Source: JAZKFP01 sp040386355 (lineage in GTDB: Bacteria > Pseudomonadota > Gammaproteobacteria > Pseudomonadales > UBA6940). Taken from it: DNA of 13,649 bases. The DNA is taken from positions 1 to 13,649 of the forward strand of contig JAZKFP010000065.1 in assembly GCA_040386355.1 (NCBI GenBank), given 5' to 3'. Below are positions 1 to 8,200 of the stretch, one piece after another (position 1 is the first letter of the stretch; each line of letters begins with the position of its first letter). The notes beneath the pieces were generated by a model. It had not been told where the DNA came from and searched no databases. It was given only the letters and a program-made list of their open reading frames with translations. A program made the translations under genes and the position numbers.

Positions 1-35
1 GCGATTACGATCCATAAAACTAAATTCTTTGCCAT
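1..35 (-). CDS. ftsH: FtsH membrane AAA+ zinc metalloprotease, first 11 codons only
   Basis: Only the N-terminus is inside the window. Read on the minus strand from the ATG at 33-35 it gives MAKNLVLWIVI, almost the same as the E. coli FtsH start MAKNLILWLVI, which begins the first transmembrane segment. FtsH is the membrane-anchored ATP-dependent protease that degrades sigma-32, LpxC and misassembled membrane proteins. It lies directly downstream of rlmE on the same strand, the conserved rlmE-ftsH order of gammaproteobacteria. An AGAGGA sequence lies about 16 nt upstream, a rather long spacing. An overlapping ATG at 38-40 is in another frame and soon meets a stop. The rest of the gene, including the Walker and HEXXH motifs, is outside the window, so the call rests on 11 residues plus gene order. 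Confidence 0.85.
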   Translation of the reverse strand, partial: MAKNLVLWIVI

Positions 36-200
36 GTCATTCAAAATATTTTCCTCTTAGCGATACCTACTATCTACCAGCTTAGTCTCGTCTAGCCCGA
101 TCTTAACTTGCGTATTCAAATGAAATCTTTTGCATAAAACTTTATCTAGAACTTCAATTTTCAAAAAAGCCATTCTGCCTATCGTTTTGCCCATGTAGAA

Positions 201-229
201 GTAATGGGGACTATCGGTTGTTTTATCAA
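201..229 (-). promoter_or_regulatory. Predicted sigma-32 (heat-shock) promoter for ftsH
   Basis: On the minus strand a -35 element TTGATA (224-229) is followed after 14 nt by CCCCATTAC (201-209). This closely matches the known E. coli heat-shock form, TTGAtg-N13-CCCCATTTA at dnaK P1. It faces ftsH and would give a leader of about 160 nt. The -35 also forms one arm of a small perfect palindrome, TATCAA-TC-TTGATA (224-237). ftsH is under sigma-32 in E. coli, where the promoter is upstream of rlmE; here it would lie between the two genes. Read by eye only. Confidence 0.55.
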
Positions 230-267
230 TCTTGATAGTGATTCTTATCAGGTTATTTAGTTATACG

Positions 268-930
268 TCAACGTAGAGTTTGCGCGAACAAATATAATTC
301 TCGTGATTCAGTACGTGATGCGTCGGGCTTTATGACACGGGTTGTCTTAAAAGATTTCTTCAAATGCGCATAAAAAGCTTCAAAATCATCGCCCATGAAA
401 GCTTTAAAAATAATTCCACCTGTTGGTTTAAGATGTGAAAGCGCAAAAGTAATTGCTTCTTCTAATAATAAATAAAGACGAGCTTGGTCTACAGAGCGAA
501 TCCCTGTCATGTCAGGCGCCATATCAGACAATACCCAATCGACTTTTCCTTTTGCCTTTTCTTTTAAAATTTCAATAAGCTGGTCTTTAACCGTATCCGA
601 TGCAAAATCACCTTGCATTAAAGTAACACCTGCTAATGGCGACATTTCCAATAAGTCGAGCGCAATGACTAAACCATTATCGCCAACCCATTGTGAAACT
701 ACTTGAGACCAACCACCGGGGGCAGCACCTAAATCTATCACTACTGCGCCTGGGTTAATGATTCGATGTTTATTTTGAATTTCAATTAATTTAAAGGCAG
801 CTCGAGAACGATAGCCATCAGTTTTAGAAGCTTTGACATATGGATCATTCAAATGGCGTTGCATCCACGATGAGCGGCCTTTGTTTTTTTTATTTTTACT
901 GTCTTTTTTAGTCGATGGAACCTTTGTCAT
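268..930 (-). CDS. rlmE: 23S rRNA (uridine-2'-O-)-methyltransferase RlmE (FtsJ/RrmJ)
   Basis: RlmE methylates the 2'-O of U2552 in the A-loop of 23S rRNA using S-adenosylmethionine, a late step of 50S assembly. The 220-aa product (E. coli 209 aa) has the SAM-binding motif DLGAAPGGWSQ at residues 66-76. The family's catalytic K-D-K-E tetrad is visible as K47 (RSRAAFKL), D136 (SDMAPDM), K176 (GIIFKAFMG) and E211 (SRELYL). The first 20 or so residues form a lysine-rich, poorly conserved tail suited to rRNA contact. The ATG at 928-930 has only a weak ribosome site upstream, but no better in-frame start precedes the conserved core. The gene stands just upstream of ftsH on the same strand, as in E. 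coli, although 232 nt and a separate heat-shock-type promoter lie between them. I saw no sigma-32-like site upstream of rlmE itself. Confidence 0.97.
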   Translation of the reverse strand: MTKVPSTKKDSKNKKNKGRSSWMQRHLNDPYVKASKTDGYRSRAAFKLIEIQNKHRIINPGAVVIDLGAAPGGWSQVVSQWVGDNGLVIALDLLEMSPLAGVTLMQGDFASDTVKDQLIEILKEKAKGKVDWVLSDMAPDMTGIRSVDQARLYLLLEEAITFALSHLKPTGGIIFKAFMGDDFEAFYAHLKKSFKTTRVIKPDASRTESRELYLFAQTLR

Positions 931-1127
931 TGAAATAGCCCGTAAAAGAACGAAATTTGTCTACTTTAATATTTGATTCTTAAATCATGTTACTTGTCAT
1001 CTGAACCGGATCGTCAATACTCAATAGAATCTCATTAAAAAATATTTTGAACTGCTCTAAAGCAGACTGTTTGCTTAACCTAAAAAGTTTAACCAAAAAC
1101 ACGGCAATGACGCGCTAGGTGGAAAGG

Positions 1128-1748
1128 ATGCTCAACATTAGTTTGATTAGGAATTCGTTTCTTTTTGCCCTTATCGGCAGTTCGTTCAGCCAAGTTTCAT
1201 TAGCAGAGCATTCTCCAGAACATACTAATTCTCAAGCAGCAGTACATCGCTTTTTTTCCGGCACAACGTCACTGGGTGCCCAGCTCCAATACAACTTGCC
1301 CGATCTCAATGCTTTAGAAAATGGTAATGGCTTTACTTTAGATATTTCCCATGAAGTAAGCCGAAAAGTTTTCATAGACTTAGGTTATCTAGACAGTGGG
1401 GACCTAGATTTTGACCCTGAGGTTAGTGCTGATTCTTCGGCGAATGTTCAAGGATTTCTTTTAAGTTTGCGAGGCTATTCTAAACCAAGAACGCATACGG
1501 ATCTGAATTATTACGGCAAGCTGGGAATATTTAAAGGCGAAGAAGAAATAATTATTTCGAATGTTAGCGAAGATGGGAATTCTCCTACCAATTTTTTATT
1601 AAGCTTTGGTGCAGAAAAACAAATTCAAGAAAATCATCCCATGAGTGTATTTGGTGAAATCACTTATCACCAAGATGCTATTCGTGAAGGCTGGATGACT
1701 TCATTCGGTTTAGGAATTCGTTGGTTTTTTGAAGGCGAATCAAAATAA
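1128..1748 (+). CDS. Predicted secreted outer-membrane beta-barrel protein
   Basis: I do not recognise a named family. The 206-aa product starts with a signal peptide: basic and hydrophobic N-terminus, likely cleavage after SLA at residue 26. The mature part has no cysteine and consists of alternating polar and hydrophobic stretches such as GFTLDISHEV, VFIDLGYLD and NYYGKLGIF. It ends in a likely last strand SFGLGIRWFF, seven residues short of the end. Size and pattern suit a small eight-stranded OmpA/Opa-like barrel, but this is inference from composition. The ATG at 1128 is preferred over an in-frame GTG at 1119 because AGGTGG (1117-1122) sits 5 nt before it. The next plus-strand gene begins 66 nt downstream, so the two are probably co-transcribed surface genes. 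No clear promoter was found in 931-1127, which also separates it from divergent rlmE. Confidence 0.72.
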   Translation: MLNISLIRNSFLFALIGSSFSQVSLAEHSPEHTNSQAAVHRFFSGTTSLGAQLQYNLPDLNALENGNGFTLDISHEVSRKVFIDLGYLDSGDLDFDPEVSADSSANVQGFLLSLRGYSKPRTHTDLNYYGKLGIFKGEEEIIISNVSEDGNSPTNFLLSFGAEKQIQENHPMSVFGEITYHQDAIREGWMTSFGLGIRWFFEGESK

Positions 1749-1814
1749 AAATAATTTTTTAAAATTGAAATGTAGTTTTAATTTATTAACACCTTTACAA
1801 CAGTTGGTAGTCGT

Positions 1815-4421
1815 ATGAAAAGGTCATTCTGGCTCAAAGCCGGTTTAAGTGTTGGTTTATCCGCATTATATGTAAGTCCTGCTGCATTTGCTTTAACCAC
1901 TGAAGCAGCAAAAGCTAGGTACACCTGGAGCACTTTTCAGGGCGGACCCTCACATACAGGGTATATTCCGATTACCTTGGATGTGCTAGGCACAGAAACT
2001 ATTCCTACAGGTTGGGAACCACCACTATTTGCAATTTCGTTGACTGGGGGTCATCCATTAATGGGTGTCTCTGTCATCGAAGGGGATCCTGGCTTTATTT
2101 ACCCTCGCTTAAATCAACCCACGATTGTTGAAAATGATATTTTTCTGACTAACAGAGGATTAGGTGAGCCGCATCAGATGATGCATGTTGATCCTGATAC
2201 GGGAGAAGCAATTGTTTTTGAATATAATGGTTCAGGTGCTGAATTAGGTTACTTTGACGATGGCACCGATTGGACAGATACGTTTTGCCCAGTTAGCCAG
2301 AGTCAAATTACAGTTTTAGACACTGTTTTGTATTATCACACCAACTTTACTGAACACGCTGATGAAGATTCAGTGTGTAGTTTGAGTACCGCAACCAGTG
2401 TTCAGCCTTATCTTCGTGCTCAACCTTACATTCCTAATAAAAATCCGGATGGTACAAGTACACCCTATTTGGTACTCGGTGAAAGTACGCGTATTCAACT
2501 AGAAGGCCACGTTTTTGATGAATTTTTAGCGCCAACTATATTCGATGAAATCGCATATACACCTGGCGGCGGCAATCCTACTTTACAATCCAATACCGGC
2601 ATTTATGCATTTAAAGATACCAACACTAATTTAGAAGAAGTGACCTTAACCGATCAATGGAGCTCCGACCCCACTACATTAGGTTTAACAAAACTGTCTC
2701 CTAATAATTTATGGGCTCCTGCTGTCAATAATAATTATGTAATTACGTTCACTAATGGCTACATTGAAAATTCTTACGAAGACGATATTGGTGAATTAAA
2801 TGTTATTAATCGTTTAACTGGCGCTATTGTCTTTACCATTCCTGTGACAGAGTTTGCTTTTGCACCAGAAAATTCTGCTCAACCTTTCCATATGGAAAAT
2901 GCGCCCGTACTTGCTAATGAAAATAATGTATTAGTAATTAATAACGATCATTTAGTACGTTTTAATTTAGGAACACGCAATATTGAGTGGGCAATTGAAC
3001 GTGGGTTCTACGGCCAACCTTCTGTTGCGGATGTAGAAAACGTGATTTACGCAGCAAGTGATGACGCTACCGAGTGCGATTCAAATCCCAGCTGTATCAT
3101 TGCATTAAATTTAAATTCAGCTGCCCCAATTTTAGATTCAGCTGGAGACAGCTGGTCGTGGGCACCAAGCGACGGCAGTACAATTATTCCCCCGTTTGTA
3201 GTTACTAAATCCCATGTATTTGTTTCAACTGATTCAAATAAAACCTTTGCTGTGAGTCGTGATGCAACACTCGCCAACGGTGATGCTGCGCGTGAATCAT
3301 GGCAATATGATGTCGGTGGAAAATTAGCCTTTGCTTACAATACTTTGTATATAGCGCATTACGAAGAAGATATGGTTGTAGCTAGTGGTCAAGCGATCGG
3401 CAGAAGACGCCGTGTAGATTTACCAACTTATGCAACTCTTGCTAGTGCTTTTGATACCGATTTTCTTGCAAACATTAGTCAAGCGTCCACACTTTTAGCG
3501 ATTCCTTTTCAAGTATCAGTTTCTGATTCTGCAGATCTTAGCGTTGCCGTAACTCCAATAACTGCTTCTAATACGACAATTGCATTAGAAAACATATTAA
3601 CCTACACAATTTCAGTGACAAATAACGGCGCATTAACTACGGCTGCTCCGATGTTAATCGGCGAAGTACCTTTCGCGTTTGAGATTACAGAATTACCAGA
3701 TGGATGTACTGTGGCTTCTCAACAATTGTCTTGTAATTTAACAGCTCATACACCAGATGGTTATTTAGATGTTGGTGAAACAATTTCAGGTTTGATTATT
3801 CGCGGCGAACCCACAGCAGTTGGTAATTTAATTTTTGATTTCACTGTGGATTCGGAATTATTAGATTCAGATGAAAGTGACAACTCTCAAACTGTACTGG
3901 TAAGAGCAGTGGCTGCGGCTCCTACTACGCATAACGCAGGAATTAGTTTTGCTGCTGGTACAGCTGAGGTGAATTTAAATAACTCGATTACTTATACAGC
4001 AAATATTACTAATGCTGGTCCTGATTTAACTACCGATGTCATTGCCACCTTTGTTGTCAGCAATAATCAAACTTTAACTCAACTTTCAATGGATTCTTCG
4101 CTTGGAACCTGCACATTAAATACTGCAACCTGTGAAATAGATTCTCTTGCTAACGGACAATCCATTCCTATTACCATTCGAACTACTGCGATAGCTACAG
4201 GAGCTGCAACCGTTGCAGGCTCAATTACAGTAAGCAGAACTTCAGCAACTGACAGCAATACAAATAATAATTCTGTCACAAGTGGAATTACGAATGTTTC
4301 TCAAGCCATTAGCGCAAGTGGTGAAGAAGATTTACCTTCTGCTGGTGGTAGTTTAAGTTTTTATTGGAATTTAATAGGGCTGATCTTGATTATACTAACG
4401 CGAAGAGCGTCCTTGAAGTAA
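1815..4421 (+). CDS. Large secreted protein: propeller region, two DUF11 domains, GlyGly-CTERM-like tail
   Basis: The exact function is unknown. The 868-aa product begins with a signal peptide (likely cut after AFA, residue 26). Residues about 36-560 resemble PQQ/YVTN-type beta-propellers, with the typical opening WSTFQGGPSHTGYIP followed by strand patterns such as NVLVINNDHLVRFNLGTRNI. Two DUF11/CARDB-like immunoglobulin-fold domains follow at about 573-697 and 706-828, each with a late D-N pair (DESDNSQT, DSNTNNNS). The end (about 842-868) has AGGSLSFYW, a hydrophobic segment and TRRASLK, the Gly-Gly, transmembrane and basic layout of GlyGly-CTERM proteins. All eight cysteines fall in pairs (158/188, 421/427, 631/640, 766/773), as expected of a disulfide-bonded exported protein. 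Four arginines at 530-533 lie between propeller and DUF11 parts and could be a processing site. The ATG has only a weak upstream ribosome site. It probably forms an operon with the preceding barrel gene. Confidence 0.75.
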   Translation: MKRSFWLKAGLSVGLSALYVSPAAFALTTEAAKARYTWSTFQGGPSHTGYIPITLDVLGTETIPTGWEPPLFAISLTGGHPLMGVSVIEGDPGFIYPRLNQPTIVENDIFLTNRGLGEPHQMMHVDPDTGEAIVFEYNGSGAELGYFDDGTDWTDTFCPVSQSQITVLDTVLYYHTNFTEHADEDSVCSLSTATSVQPYLRAQPYIPNKNPDGTSTPYLVLGESTRIQLEGHVFDEFLAPTIFDEIAYTPGGGNPTLQSNTGIYAFKDTNTNLEEVTLTDQWSSDPTTLGLTKLSPNNLWAPAVNNNYVITFTNGYIENSYEDDIGELNVINRLTGAIVFTIPVTEFAFAPENSAQPFHMENAPVLANENNVLVINNDHLVRFNLGTRNIEWAIERGFYGQPSVADVENVIYAASDDATECDSNPSCIIALNLNSAAPILDSAGDSWSWAPSDGSTIIPPFVVTKSHVFVSTDSNKTFAVSRDATLANGDAARESWQYDVGGKLAFAYNTLYIAHYEEDMVVASGQAIGRRRRVDLPTYATLASAFDTDFLANISQASTLLAIPFQVSVSDSADLSVAVTPITASNTTIALENILTYTISVTNNGALTTAAPMLIGEVPFAFEITELPDGCTVASQQLSCNLTAHTPDGYLDVGETISGLIIRGEPTAVGNLIFDFTVDSELLDSDESDNSQTVLVRAVAAAPTTHNAGISFAAGTAEVNLNNSITYTANITNAGPDLTTDVIATFVVSNNQTLTQLSMDSSLGTCTLNTATCEIDSLANGQSIPITIRTTAIATGAATVAGSITVSRTSATDSNTNNNSVTSGITNVSQAISASGEEDLPSAGGSLSFYWNLIGLILIILTRRASLK

Positions 4422-4430
4422 TCAAGGACG
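4408..4430. terminator. Perfect 9-bp hairpin at the junction of convergent genes
   Basis: CGTCCTTGA (4408-4416) and TCAAGGACG (4422-4430) are exact inverse complements around a 5-nt loop that includes the stop codon of the upstream plus-strand gene (4419-4421). It lies 20 nt from the greA stop on the other strand, so it can fold in either transcript. No clean U-tract follows on either strand, so it may block convergent transcription or protect 3' ends rather than act as a classical intrinsic terminator. Confidence 0.5.
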
Positions 4431-4449
4431 AGTGAATTAAAAATATGAA

Positions 4450-4929
4450 TTATAAATGCTCAACTAGTTCGATTTCGTAGGTAACAACTCCACCTGGCGT
4501 CGTTACCTTAACTTCATCCCCTTCTTCCTTGCCAATTAACGCTTTAGCAATTGGAGATGAATAAGAGATACGATTTTCTTTTATATCTGCTTCATCTTCG
4601 CCAACGATTTTATATTTTTTAACTTCTTCACTGTCCGGCTCACGAATCGTAACCGTTGTTCCAAAAATCACTCTACCGGCGTATTCAATTTTACTGACGT
4701 CAATGACTTGCGCGGTGGATAGCTTCGATTCAATTTCTTGAATTCGACCTTCAATAAAAGATTGTTCTTCACGTGCTGCATGGTATTCAGCATTTTCTTT
4801 TAAATCACCATGAGCACGCGCTTCTGCAATTGCTTCTATCACACGTGAGCGTTCTTTAGTTTTTAAACGTTGCAACTCTTCACGTAATTTTTTTTCGCCG
4901 TCTACGGTCATTGGTGTTCGACTGACCAT
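4450..4929 (-). CDS. greA: Transcript cleavage factor GreA
   Basis: GreA enters the secondary channel of RNA polymerase and stimulates cleavage of backtracked nascent RNA, rescuing arrested complexes and aiding promoter escape. The 159-aa product matches E. coli GreA (158 aa) along its full length. An N-terminal antiparallel coiled coil (about residues 1-77) carries the tip motif HGDLKENAEYHAARE, with acidic residues D42 and E45 that hold the catalytic Mg2+. An FKBP-like C-terminal domain follows, with GRVIFGTTV, SPIAKALIGKEEGDEV and TPGGVVTYEI. The start at 4927-4929 has a purine-rich GGGAGGGG ribosome site just upstream. A second Met seven residues in corresponds to the internal Met of the E. 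coli protein. It lies downstream of carAB on the same strand, but a 294-nt gap with a large palindrome suggests its own promoter. No convincing promoter was identified. Confidence 0.97.
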   Translation of the reverse strand: MVSRTPMTVDGEKKLREELQRLKTKERSRVIEAIAEARAHGDLKENAEYHAAREEQSFIEGRIQEIESKLSTAQVIDVSKIEYAGRVIFGTTVTIREPDSEEVKKYKIVGEDEADIKENRISYSSPIAKALIGKEEGDEVKVTTPGGVVTYEIELVEHL

Positions 4930-4947
4930 AACCCCTCCCTTGGGTGT

Positions 4948-5066
4948 AACAAGTGCAGATTGGCTTTCCCGGGTGTTGCTTGGTCATTCGCCTGCTCACA
5001 TACTTTTCAGTATGCTGCGCGGGCTTATTTCGCAAGCGCCTACGGGAAAGTCAATCTGCGCTTGTT
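4948..5066. repeat. 119-bp near-perfect palindrome between carB and greA (REP/MITE-like)
   Basis: Left arm 4948-4970 and right arm 5044-5066 are inverse complements over 23 bp with two differences (4954/5060 and 4963/5051). Both differences become G-U pairs in plus-strand RNA but A-C mismatches in minus-strand RNA. The interior continues the fold: GCTTG (4978-4982) pairs with CAAGC (5033-5037), and the apex is CATACT-TTTC-AGTATG (4999-5014). Arm centre and apex centre coincide within 1 nt, so the whole element is one long imperfect hairpin. It looks G+C-richer than its flanks. No coding frame and no clear target-site duplication were seen. A dispersed repeat is likely but cannot be shown from one copy. 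Confidence 0.7.
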
Positions 5067-5223
5067 TATAAACTGTTGCAAAAAAATTAATAAATAAAAG
5101 CACCATTCGCAAGATGTTTACCTGAAAAACCATTCTGCGTTTGGTGTGTATTGTTCCCAATATATTTTTTTCTAAAAAACAAAAAAATGAATCTAATAGT
5201 CGGTTATTTGTGTAAGGCGTACA
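5067..5223. other. Rest of the carB-greA spacer
   Basis: This 157-nt AT-rich stretch lies downstream of carB and upstream of greA. It holds runs of T and A at 5165-5187 that could form a weak A/T-only hairpin, but there is no G+C stem typical of an intrinsic terminator after carB. Toward greA there are weak -10-like sequences, none with a good -35. A 60-codon plus-strand frame beginning here runs into the end of carB and looks like chance. Confidence 0.4.
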
Positions 5224-8200
5224 TTAAATTTCTTCTTTCCAACCGATTTGATCTTGGATGCGTCGAACTTGAATGGGTTGTTGTTGGTTTTGCATCATTG
5301 CTTCGGATAAAGCTTTCGCACCGGCTAGTGTAGTTGCATAACAGACTTTCGATTGCACAGCAGTGCGACGAATCTCGAAAGAATCTGCAATTGCAGTTTT
5401 ACCTTCGGTGGTATTAATAATTAAACTGATTTCACCATTTTTTAAGCGATCAACCACATGTGGTCGACCTTCTTTTACTTTATTAATTCGTTCAACTTCA
5501 ATATTGGATTGTTTAAGAAATTCCGCTGTACCACGCGTTGCAACAAGATCAAATTTTAATGATTTAAGTCGTTTTGCAACTTCAACAATTCCAGGTTTAT
5601 CACTGTCGCGTACACTTAAGAATGCAACGCCTTTAGTTGGAATTCTTTCACCAGCTCCTGTAACAGCTTTGAAAAAAGCTTCGGCAAATGTTTCACCGAC
5701 ACCCATTACTTCACCGGTAGATTTCATTTCCGGCCCAAGAATTGGATCGACTCCAAGAAATTTTGCAAAAGGAAATACAGCTTCTTTAACACAAAACTTT
5801 AACGGGGTACGTTCTTTAGTAAAACCAATTTCTTTAAGTGACTTGCCAAGCATCACTTGTGCGCCAATTTGCGCTAATGAAATACCGATTGCTTTTGAAA
5901 TAAACGGAATTGTTCTGGACGCGCGTGGATTTACTTCAAGTACAAAAATATCCTTACCTTGTACAGCAAATTGCACATTCATTAAACCAACAACTTTTAA
6001 ACCTTTAGCAAGTGCTACAGTTTGTTGACGAATTTGATTTTGAATATCGACTGATAATTCAAATGGAGGCAATGAAGTTGCTGAGTCACCAGAGTGTACG
6101 CCTGCTTGCTCAATATGCTCCATGATGCCGCCAATCACTACTCGATTGCCGTCACTTACTGCATCGACATCCACTTCAACTGCAGAATCTAAAAACCGAT
6201 CTAATAAAACCGGAGAATCTTCAGAAACATCAACAGCTGTTCGCATATAACGTTCAAGTTCATCTTCTGCATATACGATTTCCATTGCGCGTCCTCCTAA
6301 TACGTAGGAGGGCCGAACCACTAACGGATAACCAATTTCTTTTGCTAACAACAAACCTTGTTGCGGAGTACGAGCAATTCGATTTGCAGGTTGACGTAAA
6401 TTTAGCTGATGCAGTATTCCTTGAAAGCGTTCGCGGTCTTCTGCTAAATCAATTGCATCCGGTGAAGTACCAATAATGGGAACACCTTCTGCTTCAAGCG
6501 CTCGCGATAATTTCAACGGAGTTTGTCCACCGTATTGAACAATAACGCCTAATGGTTTTTCAACTTCTACAATCGCCAATACATCTTCTAGAGTTAATGG
6601 CTCAAAATACAATCGATCTGATGTGTCATAATCCGTTGAAACCGTCTCAGGATTACAGTTCACCATAATTGATTCATAGCCGGCCGCTCGAACAGCAAGT
6701 GCTGCATGCACACAGCAATAATCAAACTCAATGCCCTGACCAATACGATTTGGACCACTGCCTAACACAATAATTTTTTTACGTTGCGTTGGCTCGGCTT
6801 CACATTCTTCATCGTAGGAAGAATACAAGTATGCAGTTTCGGTTGGAAATTCAGCAGCACAGGTATCAACGCGTTTGAAAATCGGTTTTACGCCAAGTTT
6901 TAAACGTTGTTGACGAATAGATTTTTCAGACTCACCCACAAGCTTTGCTAAATGTTTGTCGGAAAAACCATCACGCTTCCAACGCCACAACTGGTCTTTG
7001 GTCCAGCCACTTAATTTGGTTTGCTTAATATTTTTTTCCATAACGATCAAACGATGCAATTGCTCTAAAAACCAAGGATCAACCGCGGTTATTTCAAATA
7101 CTTCATTAATCGTTAAACCCTGACGAAATGCATCACCGATTAATAAAATACGATTTGGATTAGGTGTACTAAGTTCTTGCTTTAAAACATCGAGATCAAC
7201 TTCACCGTCGGCTTGAAGCGTATGAAAACCATACCAACCGTTTTCTAATCCTCGTAATGCTTTTTGAAACGATTCAGCAAACGAGCGACCAATCGCCATA
7301 ACTTCACCAACGGATTTCATTTGGGTTGTCAAAACGGGTTCCGCTTGTGGGAATTTTTCAAAATTAAAGCGCGGGATTTTGGTTACGACATAATCAATTG
7401 TTGGCTCAAAACTACATGGTGATGCGCCGCCTGTCATGTCATTACTAAGTTCGTCGAGCGTATAACCCACCGCAAGTTTTGCAGCAACTTTTGCAATTGG
7501 AAAACCGGTAGCTTTTGAAGCTAATGCTGAAGATCGGCTGACACGCGGGTTCATTTCAATCACAACCATGCGACCGTCTTCTGGACAAATTGCAAATTGC
7601 ACATTTGATCCGCCGGTTTCAACACCAATTTCACGCAATACAGCAATCGATGCATCTCGCATGCGTTGATATTCTTTATCAGTAAGCGTTTGCGCAGGCG
7701 CTACGGTAATTGAGTCACCGGTATGCACGCCCATTGGATCAAGATTCTCAATCGAACACACAATAATACAATTGTCTTTTCGATCTCGAACCACTTCCAT
7801 TTCGTATTCTTTCCAACCTAACAAAGACTCATCAATTAATAATTCTTTAGTCGGTGAAAGATCAAAGCCGCGCGTACAAATTTCTTCAAACTCTTCGATG
7901 TTGTACGCAATTCCGCCCCCGCTTCCGCCCATGGTGAAAGAAGGACGAATCACACAAGGAAATCCAAGATCAACTTGAACTTGACGCGCTTCTTCCAAAT
8001 TATGCGCAATCGCAGATCGAGCCGTTGATAAACCAATTTTTTTCATAGCGGTATCAAAACGTTTGCGATCTTCCGCTTTGTGAATTGCATCTTGGCTTGC
8101 GCCAATAAGCTCAACACCAAACTTTTCCAATACACCTTCGCGTACTAAATCTAATGCGCAATTTAAAGCAGTTTGACCGCCCATGGTGGGCAGCAATGCG

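Noticed and set aside
5161..5187. T-run/A-run inverted repeat as carB terminator
   Set aside because: The stem would be A/T only, with no G+C pairs; too weak to call an intrinsic terminator.
5151..5333. 60-codon plus-strand frame over the carB-greA spacer
   Set aside because: It runs into the antisense of the carB 3' end, and its first codons are translated A/T runs; no supporting ribosome site.
5363..6028. 221-codon plus-strand open frame inside carB
   Set aside because: Antisense to an unambiguous, full-length carB; its length follows from carB codon use.
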